This document shows, one piece after another, positions 34,290 through 43,309 of a stretch of DNA of 64,000 bases (the stretch's first letter is position 1; each line of letters starts with the position of its first letter). The notes beneath the pieces were generated by a model. That model did no database searches. It saw only the letters and a program-made list of their open reading frames with translations, and had not been told where the DNA came from. Made by a program: the position numbers and the translations under genes. The DNA comes from Paenibacillus_AR mesotrionivorans. Its GTDB lineage: Bacteria > Bacillota > Bacilli > Paenibacillales > NBRC-103111. The stretch is from contig NZ_JBJURJ010000014.1 in assembly GCF_046098205.1 (NCBI RefSeq), positions 124,001 through 188,000 of the forward strand, in the 5' to 3' direction.

Positions 34290-35804
34290 CTATACGTTAG
34301 TGGCGAAGCCCTTGCGGAACTGTTCAATGGCCGCTTGCAGCGCCTTTTCATTGTCGGCGGTCAGATCCTTGGTATCCCGGATGGAAGCCAGAATCTCCGG
34401 CTTGCTGGTGTCCAGATACATGAGGAATTCCCGTTCGAATCGGAGGATATCGGGTACCGGAATTTCGTCCAGATAACCCTTGGTAGCTGTGTAGATGCTG
34501 ACCACTTGCTTTTCAACCGGAAGCGGCTGGTTAACGCCTTGCTTCAACAGCTCCATCAGACGGGCGCCGCGGTTCAAGCGGGCCTGGGTAACACGGTCCA
34601 GGTCGGAGCCGAACTGGGCAAATGCCGCCAAGTCGCGGTATTGGGCCAGGTCCAGACGCAGGGTACCGGCAACCTTCTTCATGGCCTTGATTTGTGCGGA
34701 GCCGCCTACCCGGGATACGGACAGACCGACGTTAACCGCAGGACGCTGGCCGGAGTAGAACAGGTCGGACTCCAGGAAGATCTGGCCGTCGGTGATGGAA
34801 ATTACGTTAGTCGGAATATAAGCGGAGATATCGCCCGCTTGGGTTTCAATAAAGGGAAGCGCCGTCAGAGAGCCGGCTCCCAGATCATCGGAGAGCTTGG
34901 CCGCACGTTCCAACAGGCGGGAGTGCAGATAGAATACGTCGCCGGGGAAGGCTTCCCGTCCCGGAGGACGGCGGAGCAGCAGGGACAATTCCCGGTAGGC
35001 TGCGGCTTGCTTGGACAGGTCATCATAGATGATCAGCACATGCTCGCCCTTGTACATGAAATACTCGCCCATGGAGCAGCCTGCGTACGGAGCCAGGAAC
35101 AACAGAGGGGACGGTTCGGAAGCACTTGCAGTCACGATAATGGTGTAATCCATGGCATCGTGGCGGCGCAGGGTTTCCACAACCTGGGCAACGGTGGATT
35201 GCTTTTGGCCGATAGCCACATAGATACATTTCACGCCGTTGCCTTTTTGGTTGATGATGGTGTCGATGGCAATAGCGGTTTTACCGGTTTGGCGGTCGCC
35301 GATAACCAGCTCCCGTTGGCCCCGGCCGATAGGAATCATCGAGTCGATAGCCTTGATACCGGTTTGCATGGGCTCATGCACGGATTTCCGCTGCATAACA
35401 CCCGGTGCGGCCGCTTCCAGCGGACGGGTTTGTGTGGAGGGAATGGGACCCAGACCGTCCAGCGGCTGGCCCAGCGGATTCACGACACGGCCCAGCAGGC
35501 CTTCGCCTACGGGAACCTCCATGATCCGTCCGGTCCGTCTGACCTGGTCGCCTTCACGGATATCCGTGTACGGGCCCAGGATGATGATACCGACGTTGTC
35601 GGCTTCCAGGTTAAAAGCATAACCCATGACGCCGTTGGTAAACTCCAGGAGCTCGCCCGCCATGGCGTTACCCAAACCGTGGGCGCGGGCAATACCGTCG
35701 CCGATGTGGATGACGGTGCCAATTTCCGCCACTTCCATATCCGCTTTATAGTTTTGAATCTGATTTTTAATCAGGTTGCTGATTTCTTCTGGCTTGATAC
35801 TCAA
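34290..35804 (-). CDS. atpA: F1Fo ATP synthase alpha subunit
   Basis: The non-catalytic nucleotide-binding subunit, 504 residues, with Walker A GDRQTGKT and the segment AYRELSLLLRRPPGREAFPGD. It starts at TTG 35804 behind AGGGG with a 9-nt spacer. The first residues SIKPEEISNLIKNQI match the family N-terminus. Confidence 0.98.
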   Translation of the reverse strand: MSIKPEEISNLIKNQIQNYKADMEVAEIGTVIHIGDGIARAHGLGNAMAGELLEFTNGVMGYAFNLEADNVGIIILGPYTDIREGDQVRRTGRIMEVPVGEGLLGRVVNPLGQPLDGLGPIPSTQTRPLEAAAPGVMQRKSVHEPMQTGIKAIDSMIPIGRGQRELVIGDRQTGKTAIAIDTIINQKGNGVKCIYVAIGQKQSTVAQVVETLRRHDAMDYTIIVTASASEPSPLLFLAPYAGCSMGEYFMYKGEHVLIIYDDLSKQAAAYRELSLLLRRPPGREAFPGDVFYLHSRLLERAAKLSDDLGAGSLTALPFIETQAGDISAYIPTNVISITDGQIFLESDLFYSGQRPAVNVGLSVSRVGGSAQIKAMKKVAGTLRLDLAQYRDLAAFAQFGSDLDRVTQARLNRGARLMELLKQGVNQPLPVEKQVVSIYTATKGYLDEIPVPDILRFEREFLMYLDTSKPEILASIRDTKDLTADNEKALQAAIEQFRKGFATNV

Positions 35805-35820
35805 CTGCCCTCACCCCTAT

Positions 35821-36369
35821 CTACATTACTTGAGACGCCTGCAATGTCTTTTCCAGCCGCTTCAACTTGCCGGAGAGGCTTCCGTCATACAGCGTGTCGC
35901 CGATCCGTACCTTGATGCCGCCCAGCAGGCTTTGGTCCACAATATTGGTAACCTGAATGGTCTTTCCTGTCACAGCCCCAAAACGCGCCTGGATAGAGGC
36001 AGTCTCCTGCTCTGAAAGCGGCATGGGAGAATAGACAACCGCTTCGGTCCGTCCAAGGGCCTCCCCTGCAATTCGGACAAATTCATCGCAGACAGCAGGG
36101 ATCAGAAGAGCCCGCTTGCGCTCCACCAAAAGACGGAGGAGATTCAGCACGGCCTCCGATACCTTGCCCCCAAATATGCGGAGGAGCAAATCCGTCTTGA
36201 CGTTAGCGTCGATATTGGGATGGCTCAGAACAAGCTCCAGCTCCGGATGCGCCAGCACCGTCACCGCTTCTTTCAGTTCAGCGATGGCCTGCTCGGTGAT
36301 CCCCGATTCCGCTGCCACCTCGTATAACGCCTTGGCATACCGCTTGGCTGCTGTCAGATCTTTGGTCAT
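35821..36369 (-). CDS. atpH: F1Fo ATP synthase delta subunit
   Basis: A peripheral-stalk subunit of 182 residues (OSCP type). It has an N-terminal helical bundle and ends with ESQLLGGIKVRIGDTLYDGS-like conserved residues (seen as QSLLGGIKVRIGDTLYDGS). Its ATG overlaps the atpF stop by 4 bp. Confidence 0.97.
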   Translation of the reverse strand: MTKDLTAAKRYAKALYEVAAESGITEQAIAELKEAVTVLAHPELELVLSHPNIDANVKTDLLLRIFGGKVSEAVLNLLRLLVERKRALLIPAVCDEFVRIAGEALGRTEAVVYSPMPLSEQETASIQARFGAVTGKTIQVTNIVDQSLLGGIKVRIGDTLYDGSLSGKLKRLEKTLQASQVM

Positions 36370-36851
36370 CCTTTGTCCCCTACCTCTTTCAGGTATTGCT
36401 CAACCAAATCCTGCTGGCTCTTCTCATCGACTTGCTTCTCGATGATCTTGGAGGCGATCATGACGGACATAGCGCCCACCTGCCCCTTCAATGCCGCAAC
36501 GGCCTTGTTCTTCTCGGCCTGGATATCGTTCAGCGCTTCCTGCTTGATCCGTACGGACTCATCCTTGGCCTGCTTCAGCAGCTCCTCAGATTGGTGCAGG
36601 CTGGATACCCGGGCTTGCTCCACAATCTGGAACGCCTCTTTGCGCACATCCTGCATGGCCTGCTTCTGCTCCTGAAGGAATTGCTCCGCCTGGGTCCGGT
36701 TGTCCTCGGCGGCCTTCAGCTGGCTTTGCACCAGTTCACGGCGTTTTTCCATGACGCTGAACAGAGGCCCGAAGGCGTACTTATTCAAGAAGAAATACAG
36801 AAGCACGAAGCCAAATATAGTAAAAACGGTATTTTCCCAATGAAAACTCAT
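36366..36851 (-). CDS. atpF: F1Fo ATP synthase subunit b
   Basis: A peripheral-stalk subunit of 161 residues. One N-terminal membrane segment (about 8-25) is followed by a long charged helix (KRRELVQSQLKAAEDNRTQA) that dimerises. The ATG at 36851 follows GGAGGG. Confidence 0.97.
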   Translation of the reverse strand: MSFHWENTVFTIFGFVLLYFFLNKYAFGPLFSVMEKRRELVQSQLKAAEDNRTQAEQFLQEQKQAMQDVRKEAFQIVEQARVSSLHQSEELLKQAKDESVRIKQEALNDIQAEKNKAVAALKGQVGAMSVMIASKIIEKQVDEKSQQDLVEQYLKEVGDKG

Positions 36852-36964
36852 TTGTTGTCACTCCCTCCTGCAAGGATTGCCCGCTTCGACAGGCGTGTAT
36901 GCAAAATGAAGGCGTGGATGGCTCCAGTGAGACCCTCCCCGCCTCAAGCTCCTTATTAGAGGGC

Positions 36965-37183
36965 TTACACTCCAGCGAAATACATCAGGAACGCAAGAAC
37001 CGCTGCAATCAGGGGCACAACTTCGACGATACCAACACCGATAAACATGGTGGTTTGCAAAGCGCCGCGCAGCTCAGGCTGACGGGCCATGCTTTCTACT
37101 GTTCTGCTCACGATCATACCGTTACCGAAACCTGCGCCGATTGCGCCCAGACCTACTGCAATTGCTGCTGCCAAAAATTCCAT
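36965..37183 (-). CDS. atpE: F1Fo ATP synthase subunit c
   Basis: The 72-residue rotor-ring hairpin. The first helix is Gly/Ala-rich, the polar loop is RQPELRG, and the ion-binding Glu is E54 in GIVEVVPLIA. Residues of the Na+-binding pattern are not evident, so proton coupling is more likely. The ATG at 37183 follows GGGAGG. Confidence 0.98.
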   Translation of the reverse strand: MEFLAAAIAVGLGAIGAGFGNGMIVSRTVESMARQPELRGALQTTMFIGVGIVEVVPLIAAVLAFLMYFAGV

Positions 37184-37260
37184 GACTTAAATTCCTCCCA
37201 AATGTTTGTTTTTTGTGGATCCGGCCCTCAACGGCTGGTCCAATCTAAACCTGATAGTGC

Positions 37261-38034
37261 TTAATGCTCCTCATGAACCGCAGCCTGCGATATGTAAACC
37301 ATGGTTAGCATTGTGAACAAAAACGCCTGGATGGCGCCTACGAAAATACTGAAGCCCTGCCATACGGCCAGCATCGGCCAACTGGCCCACGTAGCCATCA
37401 AAATAACCCCGATGAGAATTTCGCCGGCGAAGATGTTGGCGAATAGCCGGATGGCCAGCGTCAACGGCCGGGCGATCTGCTCGATCAGGTTCAGCGGCAG
37501 GAAAATCGGATACGGCTCCAGGTAATGCTTCAAGTAATGCTTGCGGTTCTTGGTGAAGCCCAGATAGTGAATCAGGAAAAAGACGATCAGAGCCAGCCCC
37601 AAGGTGACGGAAATATCCGCCGTCGGTGACTTCCAGAAGTTCAGGGCAATATGCTTGCCAGTCTCATGGGCGTGAGCCAGCATATCGGCATCCACAATCG
37701 GGAATCCGAACCAGGACAGCGGTCTTTCAATCTCAAAAACCACTGCAAAGGGAAGGCCCAGCAGATTGCAGATAAAGATGAACATGATCAGCGTCATTCC
37801 CAGTCCCACAAAGGGCTTTGCCCGCGAAAGCGGCATGGCGCTGGCCACAATATTGTGGACAAAATCCACCACCCACTCCAGGAAATTCTGCATGCGGGAG
37901 GGTTTCTCCACCGAGAGGTTCCGGACAGCAAGCCGGGCAATAATGATGGTGATGAGAATCGCCACAATCATCGGCAAAATAACGGAGATATCAATGTTCA
38001 ATCCGCCGATACGGAGAATCGGTGACTCATGCAT
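37261..38034 (-). CDS. atpB: F1Fo ATP synthase subunit a
   Basis: The stator proton-channel subunit of about 257 residues and five to six membrane segments. The essential Arg is in RPLTLAIRLFANIFAGE. The ATG at 38034 (MHESPILRIGG) has AGAGGTG with an 8-nt spacer. A longer in-frame extension overlaps atpI and is not favoured. Confidence 0.96.
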   Translation of the reverse strand: MHESPILRIGGLNIDISVILPMIVAILITIIIARLAVRNLSVEKPSRMQNFLEWVVDFVHNIVASAMPLSRAKPFVGLGMTLIMFIFICNLLGLPFAVVFEIERPLSWFGFPIVDADMLAHAHETGKHIALNFWKSPTADISVTLGLALIVFFLIHYLGFTKNRKHYLKHYLEPYPIFLPLNLIEQIARPLTLAIRLFANIFAGEILIGVILMATWASWPMLAVWQGFSIFVGAIQAFLFTMLTMVYISQAAVHEEH

Positions 38035-38041
38035 GATGTTT

Positions 38042-38434
38042 TCACCTCTTTTCACTTTGGAGTCTGTGCTGTCTTGCAGATCCCAGACCGAACAGAAATG
38101 CGCATGTCTGGACAAAGAAGAAACCAATAATGGTAGTGCTTATGTGAAAAGCGGGAAAGCGGAGGCAGATGATGACCGCAATGGAAAGCATGGCGACCCT
38201 GGAGATAAATCCCAAGCCGGCCCGTTTCCCTGTGTTCTCCAGGGCGATCCGGGTTATGGCATGCACACGGGATTGGAGAATACGGCCGTTAATGAGGCTG
38301 ATGCAAACTCCTAAAACCAGGCCGGCGGCATAGGTCTTCAACGGTGGGCTGAATGCCCACACAAACAGACAAATCGACATAAAAAACATGGAAGCACGGA
38401 AAATGCGGCGCATCAGAATGTCTAATTCACTCAT
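38042..38434 (-). CDS. atpI: ATP synthase subunit I
   Basis: A 130-residue membrane protein with four segments, of the AtpI family that assists assembly of the c-ring. The ATG at 38434 has GGAGG with about a 5-7-nt spacer and overlaps the upstream atpZ gene by 8 bp. Confidence 0.92.
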   Translation of the reverse strand: MSELDILMRRIFRASMFFMSICLFVWAFSPPLKTYAAGLVLGVCISLINGRILQSRVHAITRIALENTGKRAGLGFISRVAMLSIAVIICLRFPAFHISTTIIGFFFVQTCAFLFGLGSARQHRLQSEKR

Positions 38435-38657
38435 TCGTTTCCTCCAGAATTCGCATGATCATCAGCACAATGCTTCCCAGGCCTGCGAACAGCCCGCCCA
38501 ATACTCCAATAATTGACCATGGCGTCCAGCCGGTGTGCCTGGCAAGATAGGTGCCGATGAAATACCCGAGCACAATGCAAACCACAAGGTTCATGCCGAT
38601 TGCACTGGCAATACCCGCATATTTCCAGGGATTACTACGGATAGGGGGTTTGCTCAT
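38427..38657 (-). CDS. atpZ: AtpZ/AtpI-family small membrane protein
   Basis: A 76-residue protein with two membrane segments and the family pattern GYFIGTYLARHTGW. It is the first gene of the atp operon. Family members have been linked to Mg2+ or Ca2+ transport and ATP synthase function. The ribosome binding site is weak. Confidence 0.88.
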   Translation of the reverse strand: MSKPPIRSNPWKYAGIASAIGMNLVVCIVLGYFIGTYLARHTGWTPWSIIGVLGGLFAGLGSIVLMIMRILEETNE

Positions 38658-38765
38658 GGAATCCCGTCCATTCCCGCTGCAATAGAAAACTCAACAGCTT
38701 CATAATGGCATTGCGTTCCAATGGATTTTGTTTGTCCAATTTGCCGCAGGCATCAATCGTTACTT

Positions 38766-38795
38766 ATTGTAGCGTCGCCGGGCAAGGTTTGTCAA
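38766..38795 (-). promoter_or_regulatory. Sigma-A promoter of the atp operon
   Basis: On the minus strand TTGACA (38790-38795) and TACAAT (38766-38771) are 18 bp apart, with a leader of about 100 nt before atpZ. Confidence 0.8.
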
Positions 38796-38868
38796 TCAGC
38801 ACAAATTGAGGCAATTTGATGAACGAGAGCGAAAAAATGCTGATAACTAAAGGATTTTTGATATATAA

Positions 38869-38920
38869 CCAGACAGTGCAACTGTATGGTGTGATTTTAA
38901 TCATTGACAGCGCTATCTGG
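38869..38920 (-). terminator. Possible terminator hairpin downstream of wecB
   Basis: An 11-bp imperfect stem (38869-38879 with 38910-38920, one mismatch and one G-U) encloses a long loop. On the minus strand it is followed by an AT-rich rather than a pure T tract. It lies 21 bp after the wecB stop. The assignment is weak. Confidence 0.4.
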
Positions 38921-38940
38921 TATTTAATGTAAATTATATT

Positions 38941-40083
38941 TTATGGCTGGAAAGGCTCCGGTTTGGCTTCCACCAGACCGAAATAATGCTTGATCGCCTG
39001 CACAATCCGCTCGGAAACCTTGCCGTCCCCGTACGGGTTAGAGGCCTGGCTCATCCTGCGGTACAGCTCCTCATCGGTCAAAAGCGCTCTGGCGCGGTTG
39101 TATACCGCCTCTTCATCCGTGCCCACCAGCTCCAGTACGCCTGCGCCGATCCCTTCCGGACGTTCCGTGGTATCCCGCAATACCAGTGCCGGAATGCCGA
39201 ATGCGGGGGCTTCCTCCTGAATGCCGCCGGAATCGGTCAGAATCAGATGGGTATGGGGGTAAAAGTTGTACAGATCCATCACATCCATAGGCGCGGTCAG
39301 CTTGATCCGGGGATGGTTGCCGAGAATCTCCTGGGCCGGCTTCTGCACATCGGGATTCAGATGGACGGGATACACAATCGCCACATCCTCGAACTCGTCG
39401 GCAATCCGCTTGACGGCGTTGAAGATCCTCCGGTGCGGCTCGCCGATGGCTTCCCGGCGGTGGGCAGTCATGAGAATCAGGCGTTTGCCTTGGGCCCAAT
39501 CCAGCAGCGGATGGGAATAGTCCGGACGGACCAGATACTGCATGACGTCGGTGATGGTATTTCCGGTTATGTAAATCGAGTCTTCCGGTTTGTTCTCCTT
39601 GCGCAGATTATCTGCAGACCATCCGGTAGGCGCAAAGTGCATGTCGGCAATAACCCCGGTCAGCTGGCGGTTCATTTCCTCCGGGAAGGGGGACAGCTTG
39701 TTCCAGGTTCTGAGCCCGGCTTCCACATGGCCCACCTTGATCTGCTGCAGCAGGGCCGCGTAGGAGGCCAAGAAGGTGGTGGAGGTGTCGCCGTGCACCA
39801 GAATCAGATCCGGCTTGGCTTCCGCCAGAATCGGCTCCAGCTCTTGAATTACCCGGACCGACAGCCCGGAGAGGGTCTGGCGCTCCTTCATGATATCCAG
39901 ATCGTAATCCGGCTTGATCTCAAATTGGTTCAGCACCATGTCCAGCATCTGCCTGTGCTGGGCCGTTACACAGACCACAGAATCTATTTCGGCATTATGC
40001 TTCGCGAGCTCCAGTACCAAAGGAACCATCTTGATCGCCTCAGGGCGGGTTCCGAAGATGGTCATGACCTTGATCCGCTTCAT
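38941..40083 (-). CDS. wecB: UDP-N-acetylglucosamine 2-epimerase (WecB/MnaA)
   Basis: The non-hydrolysing epimerase makes UDP-ManNAc from UDP-GlcNAc, the donor used by TagA-type transferases. The 380 residues include the start TIFGTRPEAIKM, VHGDTSTTFLA, VGHVEAGLRT and the C-terminal TDSGGIQEEAPAFG. The ATG at 40083 follows GAAGGGG. It lies between upp and the atp operon, which usually adjoin in Bacillus, so it looks like a later insertion in this order. Confidence 0.96.
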   Translation of the reverse strand: MKRIKVMTIFGTRPEAIKMVPLVLELAKHNAEIDSVVCVTAQHRQMLDMVLNQFEIKPDYDLDIMKERQTLSGLSVRVIQELEPILAEAKPDLILVHGDTSTTFLASYAALLQQIKVGHVEAGLRTWNKLSPFPEEMNRQLTGVIADMHFAPTGWSADNLRKENKPEDSIYITGNTITDVMQYLVRPDYSHPLLDWAQGKRLILMTAHRREAIGEPHRRIFNAVKRIADEFEDVAIVYPVHLNPDVQKPAQEILGNHPRIKLTAPMDVMDLYNFYPHTHLILTDSGGIQEEAPAFGIPALVLRDTTERPEGIGAGVLELVGTDEEAVYNRARALLTDEELYRRMSQASNPYGDGKVSERIVQAIKHYFGLVEAKPEPFQP

Positions 40084-40107
40084 GGGTTAATCCCCTTCTT
40101 TCTCTTC

Positions 40108-40153
40108 ATAGAGCAGGACGGAGCTTCCTCTCCTGATGGGAGGAACTCCGCCT
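40108..40153 (-). repeat. Hairpin between upp and wecB
   Basis: On the minus strand CAGGCGGAG...TTCCTC pairs with GAGGAA...CTCCGTCCTG. There is no T-run, so it may be a processing or attenuation structure rather than a terminator. Confidence 0.5.
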
Positions 40154-40185
40154 GGCAAAATTTCTATTCTTATACGTGGAGATGA

Positions 40186-40815
40186 CTACTTGGTTCCAAA
40201 CAGGCGGTCGCCTGCGTCGCCCAGGCCGGGAACGATATAGCCATGCTCGTTCAGGTAGGTGTCGATGGCGGCCACATAGATGTCCACATCGGGATGCGCC
40301 TCTTGGACGGCACGGATGCCTTCCGGAGAAGCGATCAGATTCATCATTTTGATTTGGGTGCAGTTGCGCTTCTTCAGCACGTCGATGGCTGCGATGGCGG
40401 AGCCGCCGGTAGCCAGCATCGGGTCGATGACAATCAGCTCGCGCTCGGTCACATCGGTGGGAAGCTTCACATAATATTCAACCGGCTGCAGGGTTTCCGG
40501 ATCGCGGTACAGGCCGATATGTCCTACCTTGGCGGCGGGAATCAGCTTCAGCACCCCATCCACCATGCCCAAGCCTGCCCGCAGAATCGGGATCAAGCCC
40601 AGCATCCGGCCGGAGATGATTTGGCACTCGGCTTCGGAAACCGGCGTCTTCACAGTCGTCTTTTCCAGCGGAATATCTCTTGTAATTTCATAGGCCATCA
40701 GCGTAGCCACTTCATCCACAAGCTCCCGGAAATCCTTCGTGTTGGTCGTCTCATCCCGGATGAAGGTCAGCTTATGCTGAATCAGCGGATGATCACAAAT
40801 AAAAACTTTACCCAT
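40186..40815 (-). CDS. upp: Uracil phosphoribosyltransferase
   Basis: A pyrimidine-salvage enzyme that makes UMP from uracil and PRPP. The 209 residues include the PRPP loop DPMLATGGSA and the uracil-site tail GDAGDRLFGTK. The ATG at 40815 has GGAGG with a 9-nt spacer. It has its own extended -10 promoter and lies downstream of glyA, as in Bacillus. Confidence 0.97.
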   Translation of the reverse strand: MGKVFICDHPLIQHKLTFIRDETTNTKDFRELVDEVATLMAYEITRDIPLEKTTVKTPVSEAECQIISGRMLGLIPILRAGLGMVDGVLKLIPAAKVGHIGLYRDPETLQPVEYYVKLPTDVTERELIVIDPMLATGGSAIAAIDVLKKRNCTQIKMMNLIASPEGIRAVQEAHPDVDIYVAAIDTYLNEHGYIVPGLGDAGDRLFGTK

Positions 40816-40898
40816 TCTTTTGTTCCTCCCACAAGAGCCTGAAAACCCCGGTTTGCCTTTTTTGCAACTTCTAACAGTTTTCGGCATAAATCTTATCT

Positions 40899-40907
40899 AT
40901 TATACCA
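40899..40907 (-). promoter_or_regulatory. Extended -10 promoter of upp
   Basis: On the minus strand TGGTATAAT lies at 40907-40899. No clear -35 is seen. It is about 84 bp upstream of the upp start. Confidence 0.6.
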
Positions 40908-41063
40908 CAGGTTTTCGCCAATACCATAGGGTGCAAAAGATGGCGCGCAAAGTCCTGCAAACCCTCTCGCCACTCTTTATCCCGGGGGTCAAACTTGGTT
41001 CACTGGCTGGCTGTCCGGGAGGCTTCGGTTCGCCGGTTAGGGCTCCCAAGGGCCTTAGGTTCA

Positions 41064-41250
41064 CCTTACGGACTGAGCGGCCGTTATTTCGTGAATACCA
41101 GCCTCTTCGGCAGACTAACGGACACGAGAGGCGTTATCGGCTCCGAAAACCATGCAAACTTTCTATTTTCCACCAGATAGCGGATTGTCAGTCCGTAAGA
41201 TTGAGAAACGCAAATTTTACGTACAATAGCGGATTCTGTGTCCATTGGAG
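41064..41250. repeat. Four-unit palindromic element, copy 2 (between upp and glyA)
   Basis: Units begin near 41064, 41113, 41175 and 41224, with stems TTACGG/CCGTTA, TAACGG/GCGTTA, TAGCGG/CCGTAA and TAGCGG/CCATTG. The first two point one way and the last two the other, at spacings of about 50, 62 and 50 bp. It fills most of the 545-bp gap 40816-41360, which otherwise holds the upp promoter and the glyA terminator. Confidence 0.8.
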
Positions 41251-41303
41251 ACAGGCACGGTTTAATGTGGGCCAACGTAAGGGGCGCTGCAATGAAGGCA
41301 GCG

Positions 41304-41340
41304 GCAAAAAAACCGGCCTCCCGTATTGGCGGAGGCCGGC
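41304..41340 (-). terminator. Terminator downstream of glyA
   Basis: A 9-bp GC stem CCGGCCTCC/GGAGGCCGG is followed on the minus strand by TTTTTTT. It lies 21 bp after the glyA stop. Confidence 0.95.
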
Positions 41341-41360
41341 AGATTTAAGGAGTCTGGCTC

Positions 41361-42608
41361 TTAGTAGGCAAGATCCTGGTACAGCGGGAAACGCTGGTTC
41401 AGCTCACGGACCATGGCACGGGCCTTATCGTGGGCGGCAGCGTCCTCCGGATTTTTCAGCGTCAGGCCGATAATCTTGGCAATCTCCTTCATCGCTCCCT
41501 CGTCCATGCCACGGGTGGTGACGGCGGGGGTTCCGAGGCGGATGCCACTGGTGACAAACGGGCTGGTGGGGTCAAACGGAATGGCATTCTTGTTACAGGT
41601 CACCCCAACCTCGTCCAGCAGATGCTGGGCAACCTTGCCCGTCAGGTTGGCGCTGCGCACATCCACCAGCATCAAGTGGTTATCCGTACCGCCGGAGACG
41701 ATATTGAAGCCCTCCTCCATCAGGGACTCCGCCAGCACCTGGGCATTTTTGATCACCTGCTGGGCGTAGGTCTTGAAATCCGGCTGAAGCGCTTCGCCGA
41801 AGGAAACGGCCTTGGCGGCGATAATATGCATCAGCGGGCCGCCTTGAGTGCCGGGGAATACAGCCTTGTCGATTTCCTTGGCCCAGGACTTGCGGGTCAG
41901 GATCATGCCGCCACGGGGACCGCGCAGGGTCTTGTGGGTGGTGGTGGTGACGAACTGGGCGTGAGGCACCGGGTTCGGGTGCAGACCGGCAGCCACCAGA
42001 CCGGCGATGTGGGCCATGTCCACCATGAACAGGGCGCCTACATCGTCAGCAATTTGGGCAAAGGCTTCGAAATCGATGGTCCGCGGATACGCACTGGCGC
42101 CGGCTACAATCAAGCGGGGGCGGTGCTTAAAGGCCGCCTTGCGGACTTCATCATAATCGATACGATGGGTGTTCTCATCTACACCGTAGGCCACGAAGTT
42201 GTAGAGGATGCCGGACGCATTGGCCGGGTTGCCGTGGGTCAAATGGCCGCCGTGGGCCAGGTTCATCCCCAGCACGGTGTCGCCCGGCTTGATGGCCGCG
42301 AGATAAACCGCCAAGTTGGCTTGTGCGCCGGAATGGGGCTGCACATTTACGTGCTCGGCGCCGAACAGCTCCTTGGCCCGGTCACGTGCGATATTCTCCA
42401 CCACGTCTACATGCTCGCAGCCGCCGTAATAGCGGGCACCGGGATAGCCCTCCGCGTACTTGTTGGTCAGCACGCTGCCCATGGCCTCCAGCACAGGAGT
42501 GCTGACGAAATTTTCAGAAGCGATTAGTTCGATCTTATCCCGCTGGCGGTTCAACTCCAAATTCATAGCTTCCAGCACTTTCGGGTCAGCCTTGCGCAAA
42601 TTTTCCAT
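41361..42608 (-). CDS. glyA: Serine hydroxymethyltransferase
   Basis: A PLP enzyme that converts serine and tetrahydrofolate to glycine and methylene-THF. The 415 residues have the start LIASENF, the NVQPHSGAQAN loop and PLP lysine K226 in TTTTHKTLRGPRGG. The ATG at 42608 has AAGGAGAG upstream. A longer frame continues through ywlG in another register and is not coding. Confidence 0.98.
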   Translation of the reverse strand: MENLRKADPKVLEAMNLELNRQRDKIELIASENFVSTPVLEAMGSVLTNKYAEGYPGARYYGGCEHVDVVENIARDRAKELFGAEHVNVQPHSGAQANLAVYLAAIKPGDTVLGMNLAHGGHLTHGNPANASGILYNFVAYGVDENTHRIDYDEVRKAAFKHRPRLIVAGASAYPRTIDFEAFAQIADDVGALFMVDMAHIAGLVAAGLHPNPVPHAQFVTTTTHKTLRGPRGGMILTRKSWAKEIDKAVFPGTQGGPLMHIIAAKAVSFGEALQPDFKTYAQQVIKNAQVLAESLMEEGFNIVSGGTDNHLMLVDVRSANLTGKVAQHLLDEVGVTCNKNAIPFDPTSPFVTSGIRLGTPAVTTRGMDEGAMKEIAKIIGLTLKNPEDAAAHDKARAMVRELNQRFPLYQDLAY

Positions 42609-42646
42609 GGTTACACTCTCCTTATTGGTTATCCCGGACACACCGG

Positions 42647-43282
42647 TTAATCGCAATTTCCGTCTTCCTGCCGCGTTACCGCGCTGTACACCGCCCGTTC
42701 GCCGCCGATCAGCTTCGGCCGGGTGTAGGCCATCTGCAGGTGGGCATGCCCCAGCATCCGCACGCTTGGACGCACCGGGACCGCAACCGGCCGCAGATGC
42801 ATGCCGATGAGGGTGCCCCCGATGTCCAGTCCTGCGTGGGCCCGCACCGCCTCCACCACCACCGGATCCTTGAAGGTCCGGTAGGCGTAAGCCGCCATGG
42901 AGCCTCCCGCCTTGGGCACCGGCACTACGGATACTGGCTCCAAGAGGGGGTAAAGCGCAAGCGCCTCCCGCTCCATCACCAGCGCCCGGTTCAGATGCTC
43001 GCAGCATTGGAACACCGGATAGAAGCCCGTCTGTTCCCTGGCGCGGCGCACCCCTTCGAAGATCTCCCGGGCTACACGCTCCGTGCCCTGAGTGCCGATC
43101 CGGTAACCCAGCACCTCGCTGGTGCTGGTGCCGATGACCAACAATTGGCCCCGGCGTAGCCCGCCTGCCTGTGCCAGCTCCAGCAGCACCGTCTCCACGG
43201 TGCCGGCCATACCCGCATAGAAATCATCGGACTCTGTCCCGGGCCCGCCGCCGTTCTCCAACGGCTTTAGCTCCTCCGTCAT
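42647..43282 (-). CDS. ywlG: YwlG-like protein (TIGR01440/DUF436)
   Basis: A soluble protein of about 211 residues. The conserved segments are VIGTSTSEVLG, FQCCEHLNRALV, VPVPKAGGSMA and GLDIGGTLIGMHLRPVAVP. The family has unknown function and is conserved between rpiB and glyA in Bacillales. The ATG at 43282 has GGGAGGT with an 8-nt spacer. Confidence 0.92.
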   Translation of the reverse strand: MTEELKPLENGGGPGTESDDFYAGMAGTVETVLLELAQAGGLRRGQLLVIGTSTSEVLGYRIGTQGTERVAREIFEGVRRAREQTGFYPVFQCCEHLNRALVMEREALALYPLLEPVSVVPVPKAGGSMAAYAYRTFKDPVVVEAVRAHAGLDIGGTLIGMHLRPVAVPVRPSVRMLGHAHLQMAYTRPKLIGGERAVYSAVTRQEDGNCD

Positions 43283-43309
43283 CCGGATGCACCTCCCCTT
43301 CAAGCAGGC

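Noticed and set aside
38905..38940. Plus-strand TTGACA followed by an AT-rich stretch, possible promoter antisense to wecB
   Set aside because: The -10 match at 17-18 bp is poor and the hexamer lies within a hairpin likely to belong to the wecB terminator.
42609..43007. N-terminal extension of GlyA by 133 residues
   Set aside because: The stretch overlaps ywlG in another frame, has biased Gly/Ala composition and lacks a ribosome binding site; the start at 42608 has one and matches the family.
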